From: Micrococcales bacterium
GTDB lineage: Bacteria > Actinomycetota > Actinomycetes > Actinomycetales > Dermatophilaceae
DNA length: 15,496 nucleotides
Reading direction: 5' to 3'
Assembly (NCBI GenBank): GCA_003132125.1
Contig: PKWT01000352.1
Coordinates: 1 to 15,496, forward strand
Below are positions 1 through 7,135 of this stretch, piece by piece. The notes beneath the pieces were generated by a model. That model saw only the letters and a program-made list of their open reading frames with translations. It ran no database searches and was not told the DNA's origin. Positions within the stretch are counted from its first letter, which is position 1; each line of letters begins with the position of its first letter. The position numbers and the translations under genes are program-made.

Positions 1-1
1 G

Positions 2-322
2 ATTGAGCAGCGTGCGAGATCGGTGACAATGAGCGCTCTTGAAGATCGCCAGCCCTGGGCTCTGCAATTCGGTTGGCCGCCGGCAGATCCGGTCCGGCTC
101 GAGGATTGGTTGCGACGACTCGACACGATCGCTGCCTACCGCGACCGGTGGCAGGTCAGTGGCAACGCGATCATGAGCGCCGAGCCGCGGTCACGGGAAC
201 AGATGGCACAGCGGCAGGTCGGGCAGCGGGCGGTCGCGGCTGCGTTGGACGTTGCGCGGACCGTCAACTTGTCGGTAGAAGTCGGCGCAGTGATCAGAGG
301 TCTCGAGCCCGGAAGCCGCTGA
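2..322 (+). CDS. MobF (TrwC/TraI-type) conjugative relaxase, C-terminal end only
   Basis: The reading frame is open from the first bases of the window to the TGA at 320-322, so this is the 3' end of a gene that starts outside the window. The internal GTG at 23 is not needed as a start. The readable tail (about 106 residues) has the pattern seen at the C-terminus of actinobacterial MobF relaxases: a helix beginning IEQRA, then RQPWALQFGWPPADP, then the AAYRDRW block and an Ala/Arg-rich helix. The displaced tail of the second relaxase in this window shows the same order (RLIASR..., PPTWAAGIRPRP, VAYRDQF), which supports the assignment. The relaxase and helicase domains would lie to the left and cannot be seen, so it is unknown whether the gene is complete or only a remnant. 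It converges on the small zinc-ribbon gene on the opposite strand. Confidence 0.75.
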   Translation: MEQRARSVTMSALEDRQPWALQFGWPPADPVRLEDWLRRLDTIAAYRDRWQVSGNAIMSAEPRSREQMAQRQVGQRAVAAALDVARTVNLSVEVGAVIRGLEPGSR

Positions 323-338
323 TTCGACCAAGGCTCTG

Positions 339-375
339 TCGACGCCTGCGGCGGTACGCCGCCTGCGGTGGTCGA
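339..375. terminator. Possible bidirectional stem-loop terminator between convergent genes
   Basis: The 73-base gap between two convergent genes holds a perfect 6-bp GC stem, GCGGCG (348-353) and CGCCGC (357-362), with a GTA loop. It is enclosed by an outer pair, TCGAC (339-343) and GTCGA (371-375). There is no U-run, which is common for actinobacterial terminators. The call rests on position and fold alone. Confidence 0.35.
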
Positions 376-395
376 GACGGGCCCCGACCGGTGGT

Positions 396-863
396 TTACG
401 AAGGGTGTTGACGGTGCCAGGCGGGGCGGCGGTTCAGGGCGGAGCGAACGTCGCCGAGGGCTGCGGCGAGGGCGGGCAGGTCTCGGTCGTAGACCTTCCC
501 GGTGTCGATCTGCTCGGTGAGCTGGGCGAGGGCGTGCGGCCATGCCGGCCCGTGGGGGACGACTTCAACCTTGACGCGTTCGTTCACGGTGACGGGTCTG
601 TCGACCTGGACCACCCGGTCGATGACTTGGACTGCGGCGAGCCCGGACGCGGCCGCTCGGGTGAGTTCCCAGGCCCGGTGACGGCACGAGGACGAGCACC
701 ACTTCGGCACCCGACCTCGAGCCGGGACGAGGATCGATGACCCGCACCAGCCGCAGGCGAGGGTCTGCCTGGGACGTCGGGCGGTGCGTTTCGGGGTGGC
801 CTTCTGCGTGCTGGCCGGGGCCGGGTTGGTAGCGGTGGTGGTGCTCGTGTCCTCGGTGTTCAT
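396..863 (-). CDS. Small zinc-ribbon protein of unknown function (mobile-element associated)
   Basis: This 155-residue protein starts at the ATG complementary to 861-863, preceded on its strand by AGGTAGGGG about seven bases upstream. Residues 1-33 are a Thr/Ala/Pro/Lys/Arg-rich, probably disordered tail. Residues 37-62 hold C37-x2-C40, then C56-x3-C60 followed by RHRAWE, a treble-clef-like zinc site of a kind seen in many short actinobacterial proteins. Residues 70-150 look helical. The basic tail plus zinc ribbon would suit a nucleic-acid-binding or accessory role, but I do not recognise a characterised homologue. It lies between two relaxase genes and is convergent with the first and divergent from the second, so it probably belongs to the same element. 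A candidate -10 box (TAAAAT, complement of 898-903) lies just upstream of its start. Confidence 0.7.
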   Translation of the reverse strand: MNTEDTSTTTATNPAPASTQKATPKRTARRPRQTLACGWCGSSILVPARGRVPKWCSSSCRHRAWELTRAAASGLAAVQVIDRVVQVDRPVTVNERVKVEVVPHGPAWPHALAQLTEQIDTGKVYDRDLPALAAALGDVRSALNRRPAWHRQHPS

Positions 864-1182
864 ACGCGTACCCCTACCTGTTTATTTTGTGCCAACGATT
901 TTAGCGGACCGGTCATGCATGAGGTGTGACCCCTCTGATTGCTGATCTGCGAGTGGTTTCTGTAGGCCGACGGGGGAGCCACGGGTGGCGTTCGCTAATG
1001 GCTGTCAGGTGCTGGGCACCAAACGTCTCGCGACATGGTCAGGTAACGCTCCTGAAGGAAGTCAAGTGCACTGTCGACATCACCCTGATGAGGCTGGCTC
1101 GATCCTGAAGCCTCGGTCGTAACCCCGCGGTGTGCCGGCAGACTTTCACTGCTCCGATCGTTGTCTATCGGCTGGTGATGGG

Positions 1183-1213
1183 TTGTAACGGTTCGTCCAA
1201 AACTGTTGATAAT
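1183..1213 (+). promoter_or_regulatory. Predicted relaxase promoter, -35 TTGTAA / -10 GATAAT
   Basis: GATAAT (1208-1213) matches the -10 consensus at five of six positions, and TTGTAA (1183-1188) lies 19 bases upstream as a -35. The -10 box sits inside the inverted repeat GTTGAT-A-ATCAAC (1205-1217), so a protein bound there would block transcription. The predicted start would give a leader of about 60 bases before the relaxase start codon. The prediction uses consensus and position only. Confidence 0.35.
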
Positions 1214-1217
1214 CAAC
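1205..1217. promoter_or_regulatory. 13-bp palindrome, candidate operator overlapping the -10 box
   Basis: GTTGAT (1205-1210) and ATCAAC (1212-1217) form a perfect inverted repeat around one central base. The half-site TTGAT recurs in the stem at the relaxase start (1281-1285, with its complement ATCAA at 1262-1266). A single DNA-binding protein could therefore recognise both places. The regulator is not identified in the window. Confidence 0.35.
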
Positions 1218-1257
1218 GAGTTTCACGCTTCCGCTGTGTGTGGGCGCGAGTAGCGTT

Positions 1258-1289
1258 GGTCATCAAGGGAGGCGATCTCGTTGATGACC
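1258..1289 (+). promoter_or_regulatory. Stem-loop enclosing the relaxase ribosome binding site and start codon
   Basis: GGTCATCAA (1258-1266) pairs perfectly over nine bases with TTGATGACC (1281-1289). The 14-base loop (1267-1280) begins GGGAGG, the purine-rich core of the Shine-Dalgarno sequence, whose AA lies in the 5' arm of the stem. The ATG at 1284 (and the TTG at 1281) is within the 3' arm. In mRNA this would hide the start codon, a layout expected for translational control or for binding of an autoregulatory relaxase. As DNA it is also a dyad that could serve as an operator. Confidence 0.5.
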
Positions 1290-4200
1290 GTGCATGTTCT
1301 CCACGCCGGCGACGGCTACACGTATCTCACGCGTCAGGTCGCCTCTGGTGACCACCAACGCCGACGTGGAGAGGCGTTGACCGACTACTACACGGCGGCC
1401 GGCAACCCACCGGGCCGCTGGGTCGGCACCGGCCTGGCAGCCATGGGCGTCGATGGTGCGGTCAGCGAAGCTCAGATGAAGGCTCTCTTCGGCGAGGGTC
1501 TGCACCCCGACGCCGAAGCCCGTATCCAAGAGGCACTCAGCCGGGGAGTAGACCGCGAGGCTGCCGTGGCTGCGGTTCGGTTGGGCCGGCGATTCCCTTC
1601 GATCGACCAATCCGACGAGGTGTGGCGCGACCGGCTCAACGCGGCGTACGCCGAGTTCGAGACCGCCCGCGGTCACAGACCGCAGGCAGGCCCCGAGCGT
1701 GACCTGGTCCGATGGAACGTCGCCCACCAGCTGTTCCTCGAGACCTATCAACGCGATCCTGGTGATGACGCCGAGTTGAAGGCGTTCTTCTCCCGGGCGG
1801 CTAAGCCGCCGCGGCAACCCGTTGCCGGTGTCGACCTGGTCTTCACGCCGGTGAAGTCGGTGTCGGTCTTGTGGGCGCTCGGCGACGATCAGGTTCGCCG
1901 CGACGTCGAACAGGCACACGAGGCGGCGTGGCGAAGAGCCTTCTCATACGTCGAGATTCACGCCGCGCGGACCAGGACGGGCGCGGCCGGCGTTGCGCAG
2001 ATCGACACCCAGGGCCTGGTCGCCGCAGCATTCGACCACCCGGACTCGCGGACCGGTGACCCGAACCTGCACACGCACGTGGCCGTCTCCGCGAAGGTCC
2101 AAGGTGTCGACGGCAAGTGGAGGGCCCTGGACATGCGGGTCCTGCACGCGATGGCGGTCAGCGCCAGCGAGACGTACAACACTGCGATCGAGGACGAGCT
2201 GCGGACCCGGCTGGGCGTCGAGTTCGTCGAGCGGCCTGGCGGGCGCAACCGCCGGCCGGTGCGCGAGATCAAGGGGATGTCGGACGCGCTGCTCAAGGCA
2301 TTCTCGAGCAGGCGCGCTGAGATCGAGGGCGGCTACCAGACTGCCCTTGAGGAGTACCGCGCGACCCATGGCCACGATGCGCCCCGGCACGTGCAGTACA
2401 AGCTCGCGCAGGAAGCCACCCTGGCCAATCGCCCGACCAAGGACCACCCGCGCTCATGGGCGCAGGCCCGGCAGACCTGGCTGGACCAAGCGCGGGAAGT
2501 GCTGCGTACCAACCCTTTCGGAGGCCAGCGCGACGTTGAGGCGATGATCCGCGGCGTCCTGGGCCACGGCAGACAGCGGACTGATTCGCAGGCCGACACC
2601 GTCGACATCGCCGACCTGGCACGTCAGGCGATCGAGAACGTGGCCGAGGCCCGGTCAACCTGGACCCGGTGGCACGTCCAGGCGGAGGTGCAACGGCTGA
2701 CCCGCTCCGTCGTGATCGCACCGGACCAGCGCGACGACCTCGTCGCAGCCATCACCACCAAGGCCCTGTCCAGTCAGAGCCTGCAGATCAGCGCACCGGA
2801 CCTGAACCCCACCCCAGACGATCTGCAGCGCAGCGATGGTGAAAGCGTCTACACCGTCCACGGAAGCACTCGATACACGTCCGAGCGGCTGATCCTCGCG
2901 GTCGAGGACCGGCTCCTGGCAGCCAACGCAGCCCACACCGGATCCGCCACGACCACCGCCGTGCTGTCCGCGGCAAAGACGCGACTCGAGTCCTTGCACG
3001 GGTGGACCTTCGACACGGCCCAGGTGGAGCTCGCCAGGTCGTTCGTCTGCGATGACCGGTTGCTCGTCGCCGGAGTCGGTCCGGCCGGCACCGGCAAGAC
3101 CACCGCGATGCAACTCACCGCCGCCGCCCTCGACCTGGACGGGCGCCGACTGGTCGCCGTGGCGCCGTCGGCCCGGGCGGCCGCGGTCCTCGGCGCGGAG
3201 ATCGGTGTCCCCGCGACGACCATCGCCAAGGTGCTGCACGCGCACGAGCAAGCCGCCGCCACTGGCGCGCGGGTTCCGGAGATCTGGGCCCTGCGTCCCA
3301 GCGACGTGATCCTGGTCGACGAAGCCGGCATGGCGGGCACTCCCGCTCTGGGTCGAATCCTCTCGCTAGCAAAGCAATCCGGTGCCCTCGTGCGACTGCT
3401 CGGCGACCCGATGCAGCTGACCGCAGTGGAGGCCGGCGGCGCCCTGCGACTGCTCGCCCATGCCGGCCCCACCGCAGAGCTCGACCGGGTCCACCGGTTC
3501 CTCGACCCCGCCGAGGCTGAAGCGACGCTCCGGCTCCGGGCAGGCCACGTCTCCGCCCTGGGCTTCTACGAAGCTGCGGGTCGCCTCGCCGACGGCAGCC
3601 GCGAGGCCATGACCGACGAGATCTACGACGGCTGGAGCGCGGACCTGGCCGCAGGCAGGGTCTCCCTGATGGTCTCCGCCTCCACCGCCGAGGTTGCGGC
3701 ACTCTCGGCCCGTGCTCGTCGCGACCGCATCGTCGCCGGCGCGGTGGAGAGTGACGGCCTCGTTCTGCACGATGGCAACCAGGTGGGAGTTGGCGACCTG
3801 ATCGTCACCCGTGAGAACCAACGAGCCGTGACGGTCTGCAGCGGCAGGGACTTCGTCAAGAACGGCGACATCTGGCACGTGACCCGCCGCCACGCCAACG
3901 GTGACCTGACCGCTCGACACCACGGCCACGGCGGCTCGGTACGGCTCGCTGCCGCCTATGTCGCCGCGAACGTCGAACTCGCCTATGCCACAACGGTCCA
4001 CCGCGCTCAGGGGATGACGGTGGACGCCGCGCACGTCCTGGTCGACAAGACCATGACGCGAGAGTCCCTGTATGTCGCGCTGTCACGTGGCCGCGCATCG
4101 AACCGCGCATACGTGGTCACCGACGAGGCCCTCGACGTCGACCTGCACGTCCCACCCGGCCCGGCGCTCGACGCCCTGGACGTCCTCAGGACAGTCCTGG

Positions 4201-4967
4201 CACGGGAGAGCTCCGAGCACTCGGCCACCGAGACAATCAGCGAAACCCTCGAAGCCGCAGAGTCGCTCGCAACGTTGGTCCCGCAGTACCTGGACGCGTT
4301 CGCCCGCGCAGTCATCACCGACGACCTCGAAGCCGCGGTGCGGTCGGGACTCAGGGATGTCGGAGGCCGGGATCTCGAGGACCGGGTCAGTGCCTCGCCA
4401 GCGTGGCGCCAGCTCCTCTTGGCGTGCGCGGGCGATGAACCACGGGCGCTGGTTGCCGAAGCAGTCCGGTCACGGCTGCTCGACGGTGACGACCCGGCGC
4501 AGGACCCGGCTGCCGTTCTGGCCTGGCGGGTCCCGCGGCTTGTCGGCGTCGATGCCGAGTACGGCGACGGTGCCCGTAACGTCTTCCATCCTCCATGGCT
4601 GCCTGGTCGTCTCGCGTCATGGCGGACAGCCCGGTTGGCCAGTGGAGGATCCAACAGGATCGCCTCATCGCCAGTCGTGTCGGGGCTCTGGTCGAGCAGG
4701 TGGCGGCGGACCCACCGACGTGGGCGGCCGGCATACGGCCTCGCCCGGAGCCAGGAGCGGGGCGCGATCGGTGGGAGGCGGACGTGGGAGTGGTCGTGGC
4801 CTATCGGGACCAGTTCCGGACCACCGATGACGCCGATCCCCTTGGCGCTGCTCGGGTTCACGGTGTCCAGCAGCAGGCCAGACTCGCGGCTCGGGCTGCT
4901 TGGCAGCGGATGGAACACCACTTCGACATGCCCGACCACAGTCCGACTACTGCGAACGAGCGGCTGA
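1284..4967 (+). CDS. MobF conjugative relaxase-helicase (TrwC/TraI-like), frameshifted near its C-terminus
   Basis: This enzyme nicks oriT, stays covalently bound to the DNA through a tyrosine, and unwinds the strand for conjugative transfer. I chose ATG 1284 (an in-frame TTG lies at 1281), with AAGGGAGG (1265-1272) as ribosome site. The relaxase domain shows candidate catalytic tyrosines Y12/Y14 and the actinobacterial DYY (Y35, Y36) before GNPPGRW. The metal-binding histidines are H252, H263 and H265 (DPNLHTH). The SF1B helicase half has Walker A GPAGTGKTT (599-607), motif II DEAG (from D679), GDPMQL (707-712), VHRAQGMTV (from about 905) and YVALSRGR (930-937). After about residue 1108 the sequence stops resembling the family and becomes Arg/Ser/Trp-rich. 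The genuine tail is in another frame (to 5113), consistent with a one-base deletion or a -1 shift between about 4600 and 4625. All catalytic motifs precede the break, so activity may survive. Confidence 0.85.
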   Translation: MTVHVLHAGDGYTYLTRQVASGDHQRRRGEALTDYYTAAGNPPGRWVGTGLAAMGVDGAVSEAQMKALFGEGLHPDAEARIQEALSRGVDREAAVAAVRLGRRFPSIDQSDEVWRDRLNAAYAEFETARGHRPQAGPERDLVRWNVAHQLFLETYQRDPGDDAELKAFFSRAAKPPRQPVAGVDLVFTPVKSVSVLWALGDDQVRRDVEQAHEAAWRRAFSYVEIHAARTRTGAAGVAQIDTQGLVAAAFDHPDSRTGDPNLHTHVAVSAKVQGVDGKWRALDMRVLHAMAVSASETYNTAIEDELRTRLGVEFVERPGGRNRRPVREIKGMSDALLKAFSSRRAEIEGGYQTALEEYRATHGHDAPRHVQYKLAQEATLANRPTKDHPRSWAQARQTWLDQAREVLRTNPFGGQRDVEAMIRGVLGHGRQRTDSQADTVDIADLARQAIENVAEARSTWTRWHVQAEVQRLTRSVVIAPDQRDDLVAAITTKALSSQSLQISAPDLNPTPDDLQRSDGESVYTVHGSTRYTSERLILAVEDRLLAANAAHTGSATTTAVLSAAKTRLESLHGWTFDTAQVELARSFVCDDRLLVAGVGPAGTGKTTAMQLTAAALDLDGRRLVAVAPSARAAAVLGAEIGVPATTIAKVLHAHEQAAATGARVPEIWALRPSDVILVDEAGMAGTPALGRILSLAKQSGALVRLLGDPMQLTAVEAGGALRLLAHAGPTAELDRVHRFLDPAEAEATLRLRAGHVSALGFYEAAGRLADGSREAMTDEIYDGWSADLAAGRVSLMVSASTAEVAALSARARRDRIVAGAVESDGLVLHDGNQVGVGDLIVTRENQRAVTVCSGRDFVKNGDIWHVTRRHANGDLTARHHGHGGSVRLAAAYVAANVELAYATTVHRAQGMTVDAAHVLVDKTMTRESLYVALSRGRASNRAYVVTDEALDVDLHVPPGPALDALDVLRTVLARESSEHSATETISETLEAAESLATLVPQYLDAFARAVITDDLEAAVRSGLRDVGGRDLEDRVSASPAWRQLLLACAGDEPRALVAEAVRSRLLDGDDPAQDPAAVLAWRVPRLVGVDAEYGDGARNVFHPPWLPGRLASWRTARLASGGSNRIASSPVVSGLWSSRWRRTHRRGRPAYGLARSQERGAIGGRRTWEWSWPIGTSSGPPMTPIPLALLGFTVSSSRPDSRLGLLGSGWNTTSTCPTTVRLLRTSG

Positions 4968-5113
4968 GGGCGCTAGCCACCAGTGGGCGCCCAGATCCGA
5001 TCGAGGCAGGTGAGGCTCTGCGCCGGTTGAAGGCTGCCCAACGGTTGGGCGCATCGGAGCGTCCGTACGAGCTGGCCCGACGCAGCCCTTCTGAAAGGGG
5101 GCCGAGGCTGTGA
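4595..5113 (+). pseudogene. Displaced C-terminal segment of the MobF relaxase
   Basis: This frame continues the relaxase after the break. It reads ADSPVGQWRIQQDRLIASRVGALVEQ, then PPTWAAGIRPRP, then VAYRDQFRTT, then helical LGAARVHGVQQQARLAARAAW. It follows the same plan as the relaxase tail at the left edge of the window. The frame is closed by a stop at 4577-4579, so the switch must occur after that, and homology-like sequence resumes by about 4619. No Shine-Dalgarno sequence precedes the ATG at 4595 or the one at 4619, so independent translation is unlikely. The stretch is best read as the 3' part of the same gene, which would give about 1276 residues if repaired. It may be a real mutation, a sequencing error, or, less likely, programmed frameshifting. 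Confidence 0.75.
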
Positions 5114-5243
5114 GCGATATCCACAAGGGCTGACCGATGCTCACTTGTCCACAGATCCCTGGCCGGTACTGACGAACTCAGTCTCTGGCGTCTAACGCTT
5201 CAGTCGTTGGGAACTCACCAACTCACCGAAAGGAACGGGGGAC
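5114..5243. promoter_or_regulatory. Spacer with two DnaA-box-like 9-mers and short repeats
   Basis: TTGTCCACA (5145-5153) matches the actinobacterial DnaA-box consensus exactly. ATATCCACA (5117-5125) differs from the classical TTATCCACA at one base. Both face the same way, 28 bases apart. GTGAGC/GCTCAC (5110-5115/5139-5144) forms a dyad around the first. Further on are a hairpin ACTGA-CGAAC-TCAGT (5168-5182), a hairpin GTTGG/CCAAC (5206-5210/5218-5222) and a perfect tandem repeat of AACTCACC (5212-5227). The stretch could be a promoter region, a DnaA-responsive site or part of a replication origin. No replication-initiator gene is nearby in the window. Confidence 0.35.
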
Positions 5244-5585
5244 ATGTCCTCAGCCGAGCACTCCGAGCTTGTCGACGTCGCCATCGGGCTCGTCTCACGC
5301 GCCCACCTGCAGGCGCTGGCGGAGGCGCAACGGCAACCCGAGTCGACCTGGATCGACGCCGTCTGCGCCATCGGCGCAACCGAGGCGCAGCTGCTCGCGG
5401 CCCAGCCCGGCACTCTTGCGGAGGTGCCTCCCGAAGGGGCGGGCCGGCATACCTGCGTCGGTCTACTCGAGGAGGCAGAGCAGTCACTGGCGCGGATTCC
5501 CACCGGCCATGGACCCGTGTCGTTGGCGCTCATCCGGGCCTACCTGACCGACGCCATCGTCGAGACCGCCGGCCGTGAGCCGTGA
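5244..5585 (+). CDS. Hypothetical protein, small helical, mobilisation-region
   Basis: This 113-residue protein is not one I recognise. The ATG at 5244 is preceded by the purine-rich stretch AAAGGAACGGGGGA. The protein is acidic and rich in Ala, Glu and Leu, with predicted amphipathic helices at about residues 5-30, 35-55 and 74-85. It has two cysteines and no membrane segment or signal peptide. Its TGA overlaps the GTG start of the next gene (GTGA), so the two are probably translated together and may form a complex. Its place right after the relaxase points to a role in the transfer or maintenance of the element, but nothing in the sequence shows an activity. Confidence 0.6.
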   Translation: MSSAEHSELVDVAIGLVSRAHLQALAEAQRQPESTWIDAVCAIGATEAQLLAAQPGTLAEVPPEGAGRHTCVGLLEEAEQSLARIPTGHGPVSLALIRAYLTDAIVETAGREP

Positions 5586-6898
5586 GCGTGACCAGCTTCG
5601 GCGACCTGGTCATCGAAGCCGAAAGGGTCCTCACGCAGCTCGCCGCCACCCGCGACATGAATGCGCCTGCCCTGGCTGCGGCCTGGCCGGACTTCTGCCG
5701 ACGAGCGATACACGCCATCACGGCGGCAACCGGCGCGCGTGATCCCCGGTGGTACGCGGTCGACCTGCTCGTTGTCGAGGCGGCTCGCCCAGTTCGTGCC
5801 GCCCTGAGGAGGAGAGGGCAGGGGGCGGCAGGAGCCCCGGACCCTGTTCTCGAGCGGGCGGGCATCCTGCTCGGGGCAGCGGGGGACATCCTGGCGTCGG
5901 CGCCTCGCGACTCGGTTGCAGACCCGATGCTCGCGGACGTCAACATCCGGGCCGCTCAAGGACGGGTCGCCGCGTTGCTGGCCGCCGGGGCGCACACAGC
6001 GGTCCGAGCGTTGGCGTCTCACCCCGGTGACAGCATCTTGTCGCGAGATTCGTCGCGCCAGCTCGCCGGAGCCGCGATGCGGATCGAGCAGCTCGCGAGC
6101 CGGGTGTTCGAGGCAACTCCCACGACGGCAAGTCGCGCCGATGATGTCGCGGTTGCGGTGTCCCGCCTGGACGGTGGCCCGCTGACGCTCGCCGAGGCGA
6201 TCGAGCAGTGGTGTCGCGAAGCGAGAGACACGATCCGATCCACAACGCCTTCTGCTCGGGACCTTCAAGGCTTGGCAGCAGACCTGGCCCGACTGGCAAC
6301 ACACTCGCGCGCCATCGTCCGCGCCGCAGTGGGGGAGAAGCTCATCGACGACGGGCAGGGGCAGCGCATCGACAAGGCTCTGGCCGAGTCTGCTGCGGGC
6401 TGGCTCGAGATTGCCGAACGTTGGACGGGCTTCCACACCGCTCAGCCGCCAACGTCCTCGAAGATCGCGGTCTCGCATTCGCTCGGCCAGGCGCTGATCG
6501 CCGTCACCCGGGATGGGCGCGAGTGGGCTGACCCCGCGGTTCTTGCGGCGCGGGTTGACCTGACGGCTGCTCTCGCTGCCGTGCGGCGCGCGATGGATGT
6601 CGCTCGCGACGTGGTCGAGCGTCAGAGCGGCCTGCCCGAGAGGCTCGCGGAATCCGGTCACCTGTATGCCCCGGCGGCAATGCTCGCGCCGTCGCTCGAG
6701 CAGCTGCACGCCCGGCTTCGCCCAGGTCTTGCGCCGGCAGGCGTTGGCGATGCCACAGATCTTGCGGGCAGCGTGAGTCGGCAGCCCGGCCCAGCGTCCG
6801 TCGCCGCCCGATTGCTCGACGCCACAGCTCGCGCTAAACCACGATCGCTGTCAGAACACGCACCCGCCGCGCGCCCAGGTGGGCTGGCCTTCAGCTAA
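5582..6898 (+). CDS. Hypothetical helical protein, coupled to the upstream small gene
   Basis: This 438-residue protein starts at GTG 5582, overlapping the previous stop by four bases (a second GTG at 5588 is possible). Codon third positions are strongly G/C in this frame, which separates it from the long antisense frame on the other strand. It is dominated by Ala, Arg and Leu, almost wholly helical, with no transmembrane segment, no nucleotide-binding motif and few cysteines. The last 60 residues are Pro/Ala/Arg-rich and probably disordered. I know no characterised family for it. Proteins of this look often sit beside relaxases in actinobacterial plasmids, so a structural or DNA-handling accessory role is possible, but that is inference from context. 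Confidence 0.6.
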   Translation: MSVTSFGDLVIEAERVLTQLAATRDMNAPALAAAWPDFCRRAIHAITAATGARDPRWYAVDLLVVEAARPVRAALRRRGQGAAGAPDPVLERAGILLGAAGDILASAPRDSVADPMLADVNIRAAQGRVAALLAAGAHTAVRALASHPGDSILSRDSSRQLAGAAMRIEQLASRVFEATPTTASRADDVAVAVSRLDGGPLTLAEAIEQWCREARDTIRSTTPSARDLQGLAADLARLATHSRAIVRAAVGEKLIDDGQGQRIDKALAESAAGWLEIAERWTGFHTAQPPTSSKIAVSHSLGQALIAVTRDGREWADPAVLAARVDLTAALAAVRRAMDVARDVVERQSGLPERLAESGHLYAPAAMLAPSLEQLHARLRPGLAPAGVGDATDLAGSVSRQPGPASVAARLLDATARAKPRSLSEHAPAARPGGLAFS

Positions 6899-7135
6899 TC
6901 GTTGCCGCGCCTCGACGCCGGCCAGACCGTCGCCACGACCAACCTCGGACTGACGACTCGGGTTTGCGGAGCCGTCCGTAGAAGGCACCCCTGCGAAAAT
7001 CGTCACCGGGCAGGGCCTGCGGGAATCCTGCTCAAGCTGTGCTTCTCGCGACCACGACCTGACCACAACTGTGCCCGAGCCGGGTTGCTCTACGGCGAGT
7101 GGTCACACGACGACGCTCTGGATGGGCAGAGGCTC
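6899..7135. other. Convergent spacer at the mobilisation/catabolic boundary
   Basis: These 237 bases lie between two convergent genes and contain no supported coding frame. A weak hairpin CTCTG-GATGGG-CAGAG (7116-7131), five bases beyond the GntR stop codon, could act as its terminator. GCAG-GGC-CTGC sits near 7013-7022. The 17-mer at 7086-7102 resembles a 15-mer at 14842-14856 beyond the catabolic operon. I see no insertion sequence or attachment site. Confidence 0.4.

Larger units (their letters stand above)
864..1257. other. Intergenic region upstream of the relaxase, candidate oriT/promoter region
   Basis: About 400 bases without a convincing gene lie between two divergent genes. I see a 10-bp palindrome TCATGCATGA (913-922) and small hairpins: GGTCA/TGACC (911-915/927-931), CATCA-CCC-TGATG (1078-1090) and CCGAT/ATCGG with an 8-base loop (1154-1158/1167-1171). 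There is also an 8-base direct repeat TCCTGAAG (1050-1057 and 1103-1110). Base composition is lower in GC toward 1180-1215. MobF transfer origins often lie next to the relaxase gene, so an oriT here is plausible, but no known nic sequence is recognisable. Short frames here lack coding bias. Confidence 0.35.

Noticed and set aside
995..1216. 73-codon minus-strand frame in the relaxase upstream region
   Set aside because: It starts with TTG inside the palindrome, has mixed third positions and no known motif. It is more likely non-coding, although a small protein cannot be fully excluded.
4007..4939. 310-codon minus-strand frame opposite the relaxase
   Set aside because: It lies opposite helicase motifs V and VI of the relaxase (VHRAQGMTV, YVALSRGR). 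Its Arg/Ser-rich composition is typical of a GC-rich shadow frame.
5540..6709. Long open frame (389 codons) on the minus strand
   Set aside because: It is antisense to the 438-residue frame, which has G/C-rich third positions and a four-base overlap with the upstream gene. The minus frame has no recognisable motif or operon context.
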